NCBI GenBank assembly: GCA_023433185.1
Contig: JAEZEN010000358.1
Coordinates: forward strand, 1-6,000
Direction of reading: 5' to 3'
Source: Pseudomonadota bacterium
Lineage (GTDB): Bacteria > Pseudomonadota > Alphaproteobacteria > Rhizobiales > Kaistiaceae
Length of the DNA stretch: 6,000 nt
Shown here: piece after piece, positions 1 to 6,000 of the stretch
Numbering within the stretch: the first letter of the stretch is position 1
Layout of the letters: every line of letters begins with the position of its first letter
The notes under the pieces: model-generated
Seen by the model: the letters and a program-made list of their open reading frames with translations, nothing else
What the model was told of the DNA's origin: nothing
Database searches by the model: none
Translations under genes and position numbers: made by a program

Positions 1-1
1 C

Positions 2-655
2 TTCGCCTATATCGTCGCCCAATCCGGGCTCTCGTTCGACGAAGGCGACATGCCCCGGCTGGTCGGCCTCGTCGCCATCCTGGCCTTCGTCGGCATCGGC
101 GTGATCGGGCGTCAGATGCGGGCCTGGCACGTCATCCGCGCAATGCTGGCCTGGGCGCTGATCATCTTCGTCGTCGCCGGCCTCTATGCGAGCCGCGACC
201 AGTTGGCGGGCTTCGCCGGGCGCCTCGTCGGCGCATTGGTGCCGGGCGTGCCCGTCTCCGGCCGCCTCGCGGGCGAGGCCAACCCCGAAAGCGTCGTCAT
301 CACCCGCGCCGGCGACGGCCATTTCGCCGTCCGCGCGACCGTCGACGGGACGCCGACGACGATGCTGATCGACACCGGCGCGAGCTTCGTCACCCTCAGC
401 CACCGCGATGCGGCCCGCGCCGGCATCGACCCGGCGGCGCTGAGCTATACCGTGCCGATCCGCACCGCCAACGGCATGATGCAGGCGGCGAGCGTCACCC
501 TCGACAGCCTCGCCATCGGCGCCATCGAGCAGCGGAACATCCGTGCCCTCGTCGCGCCCCCCGGCTCGCTGAGCCAGAGCCTTCTCGGCATGTCCTTCCT
601 CGACGGCCTGCACGGCTATGCCATCTCCGGCGACCGGCTGGTCCTGACGCCCTGA
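2..655 (+). CDS. Retropepsin-like (clan AA) aspartic protease, TIGR02281 type, membrane-anchored; 5' end probably outside window
   Basis: The visible frame encodes 217 residues and is open to the left edge. An ATG at 50 (201 aa product) is preceded by GAAGG 4 bases upstream and is a possible start. However, the 16 upstream codons read sensibly (ending SGLSFDEGD), so I prefer a start before the window. Counting from the ATG at 50, hydrophobic segments at about residues 3-20 and 31-45 predict two membrane helices. The soluble domain then carries the catalytic motif IDTGAS with Asp108, and a late LLGMSFL at 178-184. Both are hallmarks of single-domain retropepsins, which work as homodimers. The family is widespread in alphaproteobacteria; its substrate is not known to me. 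It converges on dusA with 10 bases between the stop codons. The family call is firm; the physiological role is unknown. Confidence 0.85.
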   Translation, partial: FAYIVAQSGLSFDEGDMPRLVGLVAILAFVGIGVIGRQMRAWHVIRAMLAWALIIFVVAGLYASRDQLAGFAGRLVGALVPGVPVSGRLAGEANPESVVITRAGDGHFAVRATVDGTPTTMLIDTGASFVTLSHRDAARAGIDPAALSYTVPIRTANGMMQAASVTLDSLAIGAIEQRNIRALVAPPGSLSQSLLGMSFLDGLHGYAISGDRLVLTP

Positions 656-665
656 CGGGCTAGGC

Positions 666-1664
666 TCAGGCGGCGGCACGCTCCGGCGCCGCGGCGTCCA
701 TCGCCGCGAGCGCGCGATGCAGGACCTCGGGGCCGGCACCGGGCCGGACCGCCTCCTCCGACAGCACGCGCCGCCACTGCCGCGCCCCCGGCCGGCCGTG
801 GAACAGGCCGAGCATGTGGCGCGTGACATGCGAGACCCGGCCGCCGCTGGCGATCACCCGTGCAGCATAGGGGACCATGGCCTCGACCACGGTGCGCGGG
901 TCGGGCGGCGGGGCTGCGTCGCCGAAGATGGCGCGATCGACCCCGGCGAGGACGTCGGGCGTATGGTAGGCGGCGCGACCGAGCATGACGCCGTCGACAT
1001 GGGCGAGGTGCGCGGTGGCCTCGGCGAGCGTCGCGATGCCGCCATTCACCGCCACGAACGTCCCCGGGAGCCGCGCCTTGAGGCGGTACACCCGATCGTA
1101 GTCGAGCGGCGGAACCTCCCGGTTCTCCTTCGGCGACAGTCCCTTGAGCCAGGCCTTCCGCGCATGCACGAACAGCGCATCGGCCCCGGCGTCGAGGACG
1201 GCATCGGCGAGTGCGTCGAGCGCCGTCTCCGGATCCTGCTCGTCGACCCCCAGCCGGCACTTCACCGTCACCGGGACCCCGACCGCCGCCTTCATCGCCG
1301 CGACGCAGGCCGCGACCGTCGCCGGCTCACGCATCAGGCAGGCGCCGAAGGTGCCGGATTGCACGCGGTCGGACGGGCAGCCGACATTGAGGTTCACCTC
1401 GTCATAGCCGAGATCCGCCGCGATCCGCGCCGCCTCGGCGAGCTTCGCCGGCTCCGAGCCGCCGAGCTGGATGGCAAGCGGATGCTCCTCCGGCGAGAAG
1501 CCGAGCAGCCGCGCGCGATCGCCATGGATGACGGCATCGGCGACCACCATCTCCGTATAGAGGCGCGCCCGCCGCGTCAGCAGCCGGTGGAAGTACCGGC
1601 AGTGTCGATCGGTCCAGTCCATCATCGGGGCGATGGAGAACGCGAGCGAAGTCGGCGTCGTCAT
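666..1664 (-). CDS. dusA: tRNA-dihydrouridine(20/20a) synthase DusA
   Basis: The 332-residue product matches the full length of DusA, the FMN- and NADPH-dependent enzyme that reduces uridine 20/20a in the tRNA D-loop. The TIM-barrel begins with IAPMMDWTDRH (residues 11-21), part of the FMN site. Q66 in AIQLGGS, K135 in VKCRLGV and H167 in FVHARKAWLKGLSPKEN fit further flavin and tRNA contacts. The catalytic cysteine is C96 in NVGCPSDRVQSGTFGACLM. VNGGI (206-210) and VMLGRAAYHTP (226-236) are the phosphate-binding loops. The ARKAWLKGLSPKEN stretch and the SGTFGACLM tail separate DusA from DusB and DusC. The start ATG overlaps the vapC stop as ATGA and has only a weak purine stretch (GAAAAGA) upstream, so its translation is probably coupled to vapC. 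Everything expected is present and intact. Confidence 0.95.
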   Translation of the reverse strand: MTTPTSLAFSIAPMMDWTDRHCRYFHRLLTRRARLYTEMVVADAVIHGDRARLLGFSPEEHPLAIQLGGSEPAKLAEAARIAADLGYDEVNLNVGCPSDRVQSGTFGACLMREPATVAACVAAMKAAVGVPVTVKCRLGVDEQDPETALDALADAVLDAGADALFVHARKAWLKGLSPKENREVPPLDYDRVYRLKARLPGTFVAVNGGIATLAEATAHLAHVDGVMLGRAAYHTPDVLAGVDRAIFGDAAPPPDPRTVVEAMVPYAARVIASGGRVSHVTRHMLGLFHGRPGARQWRRVLSEEAVRPGAGPEVLHRALAAMDAAAPERAAA

Positions 1665-2074
1665 GGCGTCTTTTCGGTCCAGTCCTCGGTCCGCAGCGAG
1701 GATGGAAGATGTCGGAATGCCCGGTCGCGCGTCACAAGCGTCGCATCAGCCGCCACCGCATGGGCCGCGATCATCATGTCGAGCGGCGCAAGACCGACTC
1801 CACGCGCCTCGCAGGTTGCCCGGAAATCGCCGTACGTCCGTGAGGCATTGCGATCCCATGGGAGCACTTCAACACGCAGGAGGAACTGCCTGACGCGTTC
1901 GGACAGAACCTTGGGGTAGCCACGTCTTGCGAGACCGTAGAGGAGTTCGCCTTCGGTCACGGCTGAAACGGCGATATCGGCCATCGGACGCGACGAGAGG
2001 CGTCCAATGACCTCGCGACGATCACCCTTGATGATGTGGCCGGCGATGTTGGTATCGAGCATCCACCCGCTCAT
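1661..2074 (-). CDS. vapC: Type II toxin VapC, PIN-domain ribonuclease
   Basis: The 137-residue protein has the length and complete acidic set of a VapC toxin. D7 lies in MLDTNI, E43 in TEGELLYG, D99 in [10 protein letters not shown] and D117 in VTRDRAF; these bind the catalytic Mg2+/Mn2+. The [13 protein letters not shown] stretch (73-85) and the late [12 protein letters not shown] are typical of the FitB/VapC branch. Known VapC proteins are endoribonucleases, several of which cut initiator tRNA or other tRNAs or rRNA; the target here cannot be read from sequence. The gene overlaps vapB upstream and dusA downstream by 4 bp each. GGAGGA directly abuts the ATG at 2074, too close to serve it well. 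The second ATG (M5, 2062-2060) lies 12 bases after that motif, so the true start could be either. The toxin looks intact and not decayed. Confidence 0.93.
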   Translation of the reverse strand: MSGWMLDTNIAGHIIKGDRREVIGRLSSRPMADIAVSAVTEGELLYGLARRGYPKVLSERVRQFLLRVEVLPWDRNASRTYGDFRATCEARGVGLAPLDMMIAAHAVAADATLVTRDRAFRHLPSSLRTEDWTEKTP

Positions 2075-2334
2075 TCCTCCCAGCCCTCGAAGGGATCACG
2101 GTCCGGTCCCGCCGCACCCCGGTCCGGGCCGGCCATGAAATCGTCCGGGACCCCGCCCTTGTCGTAGAGCTCGAAGAGACCATCCCAGGTATCGGGCTTG
2201 CGGGACAGGATGACATCCCCGGTGTCCGGATCGCGGCGGACGAAAACTTCCCTGCCCTCGAAGCGATACTCCGCCGGCAGGCGAACGGCCTGGCTGCGGC
2301 CCGTTGTGAAGAGCTTCGCGGTCCTGGAGGTCAT
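2071..2334 (-). CDS. vapB: Type II antitoxin VapB, AbrB/SpoVT swapped-hairpin fold
   Basis: The 87-residue product is the cognate antitoxin of the adjacent VapC. The N-terminal half is an AbrB-type DNA-binding domain: [20 protein letters not shown] (residues 6-25), followed by [16 protein letters not shown], matches the VapB/MazE pattern in which the GRSQAVRLP loop shapes the dimer that contacts DNA. The acidic, proline- and glycine-rich C-terminus (from about residue 48, [11 protein letters not shown] onward) is the expected unstructured tail that blocks the toxin active site. The ATG at 2334 has GAGG 6 bases upstream, a reasonable ribosome site. The gene is first in a vapB-vapC-dusA run and overlaps vapC by ATGA. 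It probably represses its own operon through the AT-rich palindrome just upstream. Confidence 0.92.
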   Translation of the reverse strand: MTSRTAKLFTTGRSQAVRLPAEYRFEGREVFVRRDPDTGDVILSRKPDTWDGLFELYDKGGVPDDFMAGPDRGAAGPDRDPFEGWEE

Positions 2335-2346
2335 CGGGCGCCTCGG

Positions 2347-2397
2347 CTACTGCCTAGTAGATATCATGATATATGGCAAGCCCGCCGGTCCGATCAA
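2347..2397 (-). promoter_or_regulatory. Candidate vapB promoter and VapB operator (palindrome)
   Basis: An AT-rich island in otherwise GC-rich DNA contains ATATCATGATAT at 2361-2372, a perfect 12-bp palindrome centred about 32 bases before the vapB start. Immediately next to it, CTACT (2347-2351) and AGTAG (2356-2360) form a second short inverted repeat. Reading the minus strand, TTGATC (2397-2392) and TATATC (2373-2368), spaced 18 bases apart, resemble -35 and -10 boxes, so the palindrome would overlap the -10 region. VapB/AbrB antitoxins are known to bind palindromes overlapping their own promoter, which fits autorepression with conditional cooperativity. The palindrome is seen directly; its role and the exact promoter are inferred. 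Confidence 0.55.
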
Positions 2398-2440
2398 GTG
2401 CGGGCGCGGCAGGACGTGCTCCAGCCTTCGCCGCGCGCCC

Positions 2441-2460
2441 AGAACAAGTCCGCACGGACG
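2441..2460 (-). terminator. Weak candidate terminator after fdsD
   Basis: About 11 bases after the fdsD stop, the minus strand reads GTCC GTGC GGAC (2459-2448) followed by TTGTTCT. A short GC-rich hairpin with a T-rich tail at the right place suggests a weak intrinsic terminator for the fds operon. The stem is only 4 to 5 bp and the T run is interrupted, so read-through into vapB or Rho-dependent ending is equally possible. Confidence 0.25.
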
Positions 2461-2470
2461 AACGGCCATC

Positions 2471-2686
2471 TCAGCCGGGCGCCCGGAGGCCCTCCACGGC
2501 CTTCCTGACGTTGGGGGCAAGCCCCTCTCCGCCGCGTTCGACATAGGCGACGATCTCGCGTCGCATGCGCGGGTCCCAGAACTTCTGCAGGTGGTCGAGC
2601 GTGCCGGCCACCGCTTCGTCCGGCCCCTGGCTCTCGAAGAAGCGGCCGATCTGGTTGGCCATGTAGACGAGCCGCTCAGGCGACAT
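2471..2686 (-). CDS. fdsD: Formate dehydrogenase delta subunit FdsD
   Basis: The 71-residue protein has the usual size of FdsD, the small accessory subunit of the NAD-dependent formate dehydrogenase. Recognisable family stretches are LVYMANQIGRFFESQG (residues 6-21), AVAGTLDHLQKFWDPRMRREI (25-45) and a C-terminal GGEGLAP..RKAVEGL. It has no cysteines, so it binds no iron-sulfur cluster. Studies of the Rhodobacter and Cupriavidus enzymes show that FdsD is needed for activity, probably in assembly or maturation rather than electron transfer. The ATG at 2686 lies inside the end of fdhD (11-bp overlap), with AGGA 6 bases upstream, so the two are probably coupled. It is the last gene of the fds block; a 136-bp gap follows. 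Confidence 0.92.
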   Translation of the reverse strand: MSPERLVYMANQIGRFFESQGPDEAVAGTLDHLQKFWDPRMRREIVAYVERGGEGLAPNVRKAVEGLRAPG

Positions 2687-3488
2687 CGGCGGTCCTGCCT
2701 TCGATGCGGTCGGGACGGGTGAATATCTCGAAGCCGTCGCGGCGAGCGACCGCGACCAGCGTCATGCCGGCCGCCTCGGCGGTTCGGACGGCGAGGGCCG
2801 TCGGCGCCGAGACCGCGGCCAGCGTCGCGATCCCGGCGACGGCGGCCTTCTGCACCATCTCGACCGAGACCCGGCTGGTCAGGAGAAGGAGTCCGGTTGC
2901 ACCGTCGATGCCCGCCCGGGCAAGCGCCCCGACAAGCTTGTCGAGCGCATTGTGACGCCCGACGTCCTCGCGGACCAGGAGGATGCCCTCGCCCGGACGC
3001 CAGAAGGCGGCGGCGTGGACGGCCCGGGTTTCGCGGTTGAGCGCCTGGCGCGGCGCGAGCTCCGTCATCGCCCGCATCACGTCGTCAGGCGAGAGGCGGA
3101 TGCCGTCGCCGACGCGGGCGACCGGCCGGAGCGCCTCGGCGAGGCTGTCGACACCGCAGAGCCCGCAACCGGTCGGCCCGGCGATCCGCCGGCGGCGCTC
3201 GGCGAGTTCGACGCCGCGCCCGGGAACGAGCCACATGCGAAGTTCGATGCCGTCGGCCTGCTCGACCGCCTCGATGCGCGCGATCGCGGCCGTATCGGGC
3301 ACGATGCCCTCGCTCAGGCTGAAACCGACCGCAAAGTCCTCGAGATCGGCCGGCGTCGCCATCATCACGGCGTGGGCGCCACCATCGTAGACCATGGCGA
3401 CCGGCGTCTCCGCGGGGATCGTGCGGTCGCCCGCCGACATGCCGCCGCCGCGGACCATCAGGCTCGGGACGCGCTCGGTCGCGTCCAT
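2676..3488 (-). CDS. fdhD: Formate dehydrogenase accessory sulfurtransferase FdhD (FdsC)
   Basis: The 270-residue protein belongs to FdhD, the chaperone that takes sulfur from a cysteine desulfurase and places it on the Mo/W-bis-MGD cofactor before insertion into formate dehydrogenase. In fds operons it is named FdsC. Key features are the N-terminal substrate-like part with ETPVAMVYDG (26-36), DLEDFAVGFSLSEGI (48-62), the CxxC motif C108-G-L-C111 in GPTGCGLCGVDSL, the AVHAAAFW stretch around H158, and the signature EDVGRHNALDK (174-184) followed by SRVS (205-208) and SAPTALAV (227-234). The start at 3488 is 4 bases after the fdsA stop, with GGAG overlapping the fdsA end 7 bases upstream. In-frame ATGs at residues 11 and 17 are alternative starts, though spacing favours the first. 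All expected motifs are present. Confidence 0.95.
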   Translation of the reverse strand: MDATERVPSLMVRGGGMSAGDRTIPAETPVAMVYDGGAHAVMMATPADLEDFAVGFSLSEGIVPDTAAIARIEAVEQADGIELRMWLVPGRGVELAERRRRIAGPTGCGLCGVDSLAEALRPVARVGDGIRLSPDDVMRAMTELAPRQALNRETRAVHAAAFWRPGEGILLVREDVGRHNALDKLVGALARAGIDGATGLLLLTSRVSVEMVQKAAVAGIATLAAVSAPTALAVRTAEAAGMTLVAVARRDGFEIFTRPDRIEGRTADVA

Positions 3489-3492
3489 CGCC

Positions 3493-6000
3493 CTACTCCG
3501 CGGCCTCGACGAACGGCTCTATCCGGCGGCTGCGGCGGCTCAGCGCCTCGTATTCCTCCTGCCACGAACTCGGGCCGTTGGACGGCGCAACCTGGACCGC
3601 CGTGACCTTGTATTCCGGGCAGTTCGTCGCCCAGTCCGAGTATTCCGTCGTGATGACGTTGGCCTGGGTGCCGGGGTGGTGGAACGTGGTGTAGACGACC
3701 CCCGGCGCGACGCGCTCGGTCACCTTGGCGCGGAGCGTGGTGTCGCCGACCCGGCTCGCCACCTTGACCCAGTCCCCGTCGCCGATCCCGCGCTGCTCGG
3801 CGTCGTGCGGGTGGATCTCGAGCACGTCCTCCTCGTGCCAGACGACGTTCTCCGTCCGCCGCGTCTGCGCACCGACATTGTACTGGCTGAGGACGCGGCC
3901 GGTGGTCAGCAGCAGCGGGAAGCGTGGCCCGGTCCGCTCGTCGGTCGCCACGTATTCGGTGATGACGAACTTGCCCTTGCCCCGCACGAAGCCGCCGATG
4001 TGCATCACAGGGGTGCCCTCGGGCGCGGCCTCGTTGCACGGCCACTGGATCGAGCCGCGCTCGACGAGCCGGGCGTAGGAAACGCCCGCGAAGGAGGGGG
4101 TGAGGCGGGCGACCTCGTCCATGATCTCCGATGGATGAGCGTAGTTCCAGTCGGCGCCGAGGGCTTTGGCGAGCATCTGAGTGATCTCCCAGTCGGCATG
4201 GCCGTTCCGCGGCGCCATCACCCGCCGCACCGGCTGGATGCGCCGCTCGGCATTGGTGAAGGTCCCGTCCTTCTCGAGGAAGGTCGAGCCGGGCAGGAAG
4301 ACGTGGGCGTAGTTCGCGGTCTCGTTGAGGAACAGGTCGTGGACGACGACGCACTCCATCGCCGCGAGGCCGGCGGCGACATGGTGGGTGTTGGGGTCGG
4401 ACTGGAGGATGTCCTCGCCCTGGATGTAGATGCCGCGGAAGGAGCCGTCGACCGCCGCGTCGAGCATGTTGGGGATGCGGAGGCCGGGCTCGTCGTCGAG
4501 CGGCGCGCCCCAAAGCGCCGCGAACATCGCCCGCGTCGCATCGTCGGAGATGTGGCGGTAGCCGGAGAGCTCGTGCGGGAAGGAGCCCATGTCGCAGGCG
4601 CCCTGCACGTTGTTCTGGCCGCGGAGCGGGTTCACGCCGACGCCGGGGCGGCCGATATTGCCGGTCGCCATCGCGAGGTTCGCGACGGCCATCACCGTCG
4701 TCGAGCCCTGGCTGTGCTCGGTGACCCCGAGGCCGTAGTAGATCGCGGCGTTGCCGCCGGTCGCATAGAGCCGCGCCGCGCCGCGGAGATCCGCCGCCGG
4801 CACGCCGGTGACGTCCTCGAGCGCCTCGGGCGCATGGCGCGGGTCGGCGACGAAGGCCGCCCAGTCCTCGAACTCGCTCCAGTCGCAGCGCTCGCGGATG
4901 AAGGCCTCGTCGGCGAGCCCTTCGGTGACGACGACATGCGCCATCGCCGTCATCACGGCGACGTTGGTGCCGGGACGGAGCGGCAGATGGAAGGCCGCCT
5001 CGACATGCGGCGTCCGCACGAGGTCGATGCGGCGCGGATCGATGACGATCAGCTTCGCCCCCTGGCGAAGCCGCTTCTTCATCCGCGAGGCGAACACCGG
5101 ATGGCCGTCGGTCGGGTTGGCGCCCAGCACCAGGATGACGTCCGCCTGTTCGACGGAATCGAAGTCCTGGGTCCCGGCCGAAGTGCCGAAGGTCGTCTTG
5201 AGGCCGTAGCCGGTCGGCGAATGGCAGACCCGGGCGCTGGTGTCGACATTGTTGTTGCCGAAGCCGGCGCGGACCAGCTTCTGGACGAGGAAGGTCTCCT
5301 CGTTGGTGCAGCGCGAGGACGTGATGCCGCCGACCGAGCGCTTGCCATGGACGCTCTGGATGCGCCGGAACTCGGACGCGGCATGGGCGATCGCCTCGTC
5401 CCAGCTCACCTCGCGCCAGGGATCGGTAATCTTCTCGCGGATCATCGGGTTGAGGATGCGGTCGCGGTGGGTGGCGTAGCCCCAGGCGAAGCGGCCCTTG
5501 ACGCAGGAATGGCCGCGGTTCGCCTTGCCGTCCTTGTACGGCACCATGCGGACGACCTCGTCGCCGGCCATCTCGGCCTTGAACGAGCAGCCGACGCCGC
5601 AATAGGCGCAGGTGGTGACCACCGAGCGCTCGGGCGTGCCGATCTCGATCACCGACTTCTCGTTGAGGGTCGCGGTCGGGCAGGCCTGCACGCAGGCGCC
5701 GCACGACACGCACTCGGACTCGAGGAAAGATTCCTCCATCCCCGGCGAGACGACGGACTCGAAGCCGCGCCCGGCGATGGTCAGCGCGTAGGTGCCCTGC
5801 ACCTCCTCGCAGGCGCGGACGCAGCGCGAGCAGACGATGCACTTCGAGGGGTCGTAGGTGAAGTACGGGTTGGACTCATCCAGTCCCGGATTGGGATGCT
5901 TGTCGCCGGAGTAACCGTAGCGCACGTCGCGCAGGCCGACGGCGCCGGCCATGTCCTGCAGCTCGCAATCGCCATTGGCCGAGCAGGTCAGACAGTCGAG
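3493..6000 (-). CDS. fdsA: NAD-dependent formate dehydrogenase catalytic subunit FdsA, N-terminus outside window
   Basis: The open frame runs off the right edge; 835 residues are visible, numbered here from position 6000. It begins inside the His-Cys iron-sulfur domain (LDCLTCSANGDCEL: C3, C6, C12). Two ferredoxin-type 4Fe-4S sites follow (C54, C57, C60, C64 and C97, C100, C103, C107), then the Mo-bisMGD domain 4Fe-4S ligands C131, C134, C138 and C166. The active-site pair C259-H260 sits in SARVCHSPTGYGLK, so the metal ligand is cysteine rather than selenocysteine. The C-terminal molybdopterin dinucleotide-binding domain starts near residue 693 (FPLLLTTGRVLSQYN). The enzyme oxidises formate to CO2, passing electrons through FdsBG to NAD+ in the cytosol, and can run in reverse. 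From homologues, the missing N-terminal part should be about 120-130 residues with a 2Fe-2S domain. The ATG at 5952 is internal, not the start. Confidence 0.96.
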   Translation of the reverse strand, partial: LDCLTCSANGDCELQDMAGAVGLRDVRYGYSGDKHPNPGLDESNPYFTYDPSKCIVCSRCVRACEEVQGTYALTIAGRGFESVVSPGMEESFLESECVSCGACVQACPTATLNEKSVIEIGTPERSVVTTCAYCGVGCSFKAEMAGDEVVRMVPYKDGKANRGHSCVKGRFAWGYATHRDRILNPMIREKITDPWREVSWDEAIAHAASEFRRIQSVHGKRSVGGITSSRCTNEETFLVQKLVRAGFGNNNVDTSARVCHSPTGYGLKTTFGTSAGTQDFDSVEQADVILVLGANPTDGHPVFASRMKKRLRQGAKLIVIDPRRIDLVRTPHVEAAFHLPLRPGTNVAVMTAMAHVVVTEGLADEAFIRERCDWSEFEDWAAFVADPRHAPEALEDVTGVPAADLRGAARLYATGGNAAIYYGLGVTEHSQGSTTVMAVANLAMATGNIGRPGVGVNPLRGQNNVQGACDMGSFPHELSGYRHISDDATRAMFAALWGAPLDDEPGLRIPNMLDAAVDGSFRGIYIQGEDILQSDPNTHHVAAGLAAMECVVVHDLFLNETANYAHVFLPGSTFLEKDGTFTNAERRIQPVRRVMAPRNGHADWEITQMLAKALGADWNYAHPSEIMDEVARLTPSFAGVSYARLVERGSIQWPCNEAAPEGTPVMHIGGFVRGKGKFVITEYVATDERTGPRFPLLLTTGRVLSQYNVGAQTRRTENVVWHEEDVLEIHPHDAEQRGIGDGDWVKVASRVGDTTLRAKVTERVAPGVVYTTFHHPGTQANVITTEYSDWATNCPEYKVTAVQVAPSNGPSSWQEEYEALSRRSRRIEPFVEAAE

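Noticed and set aside
649..670. Inverted repeats at the convergent stop codons (GCCC-TGAC-GGGC, and CCTGA/TCAGG embracing both TGA stops) as a bidirectional terminator
   Set aside because: The stems are only 4-5 bp, have no T-rich tail on either strand, and compete with each other. This is likely chance in GC-rich DNA.
717..1919. 400-codon plus-strand open frame opposite dusA and vapC
   Set aside because: It is arginine-rich, has no recognisable domain, and lies antisense to two well-supported genes. Long antisense frames are expected in high-GC DNA because stop codons are rare.
2402..2440. GGGCGCG / CGCGCCC inverted repeat in the fdsD-vapB gap as a terminator or RNA element
   Set aside because: The loop is 25 bases, the stem is 7 bp of very common GC-rich sequence, and no T-run follows on the minus strand.
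2347..2544. 65-codon minus-strand open frame spanning the fdsD-vapB gap
   Set aside because: It overlaps fdsD in another frame, covers the likely promoter and palindrome, and resembles no known small protein.
2952..3605. 217-codon plus-strand open frame opposite fdhD
   Set aside because: It is antisense to an intact FdhD with all signature motifs, has no family resemblance, and shows the composition of a shadow frame.
3458..5842. 794-codon minus-strand open frame within fdsA, shifted frame
   Set aside because: The translation is Arg/Ala/Gly-rich low-complexity text with no motif, while the overlapping fdsA frame has complete cluster and active-site motifs. It is a high-GC shadow.

Overview
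The window is GC-rich, densely packed bacterial DNA. Genes overlap by a few bases, and the gene families fit an alphaproteobacterium: a membrane-anchored TIGR02281-type retropepsin, DusA, and an Fds-type soluble NAD-dependent formate dehydrogenase locus in the fdsA-fdhD(fdsC)-fdsD order known from Rhodobacter and relatives. This placement is an inference from gene content and composition; there is no rRNA or other phylogenetic marker in the window.

Layout, left to right. A plus-strand gene for a retropepsin-like aspartic protease enters from the left edge and stops at 655. It converges, 10 bases apart, on a minus-strand block. Read in the direction of transcription (right to left), the minus strand carries the 3' part of fdsA (it runs off the right edge), fdhD, fdsD, a 136-bp intergenic gap, vapB, vapC and dusA. 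fdsA, fdhD and fdsD are separated by 4 bp and then overlap by 11 bp, so they look like the tail of one operon whose fdsG and fdsB genes would lie beyond position 6000. vapB, vapC and dusA each overlap the next by 4 bp (ATGA), so they look like a second, translationally coupled operon.

How they work together. FdsA is the Mo/W-bis-MGD catalytic subunit of a cytosolic formate dehydrogenase. FdhD delivers sulfur to that cofactor, and FdsD is the small accessory subunit. VapBC is a type II toxin-antitoxin pair: an AbrB-fold antitoxin and a PIN-domain RNase. Its last gene is fused by overlap to dusA, which makes dihydrouridine at D-loop positions 20/20a of tRNA. The gap upstream of vapB holds an AT-rich perfect palindrome that is a good candidate for the VapB operator.

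No clearly new system is visible. The most thought-provoking point is that a probable tRNA-cutting toxin and a tRNA-modifying housekeeping enzyme appear to be co-transcribed and translationally coupled. There is no gene-free stretch over 300 bases, and I saw no RNA genes, insertion sequences or CRISPR arrays.
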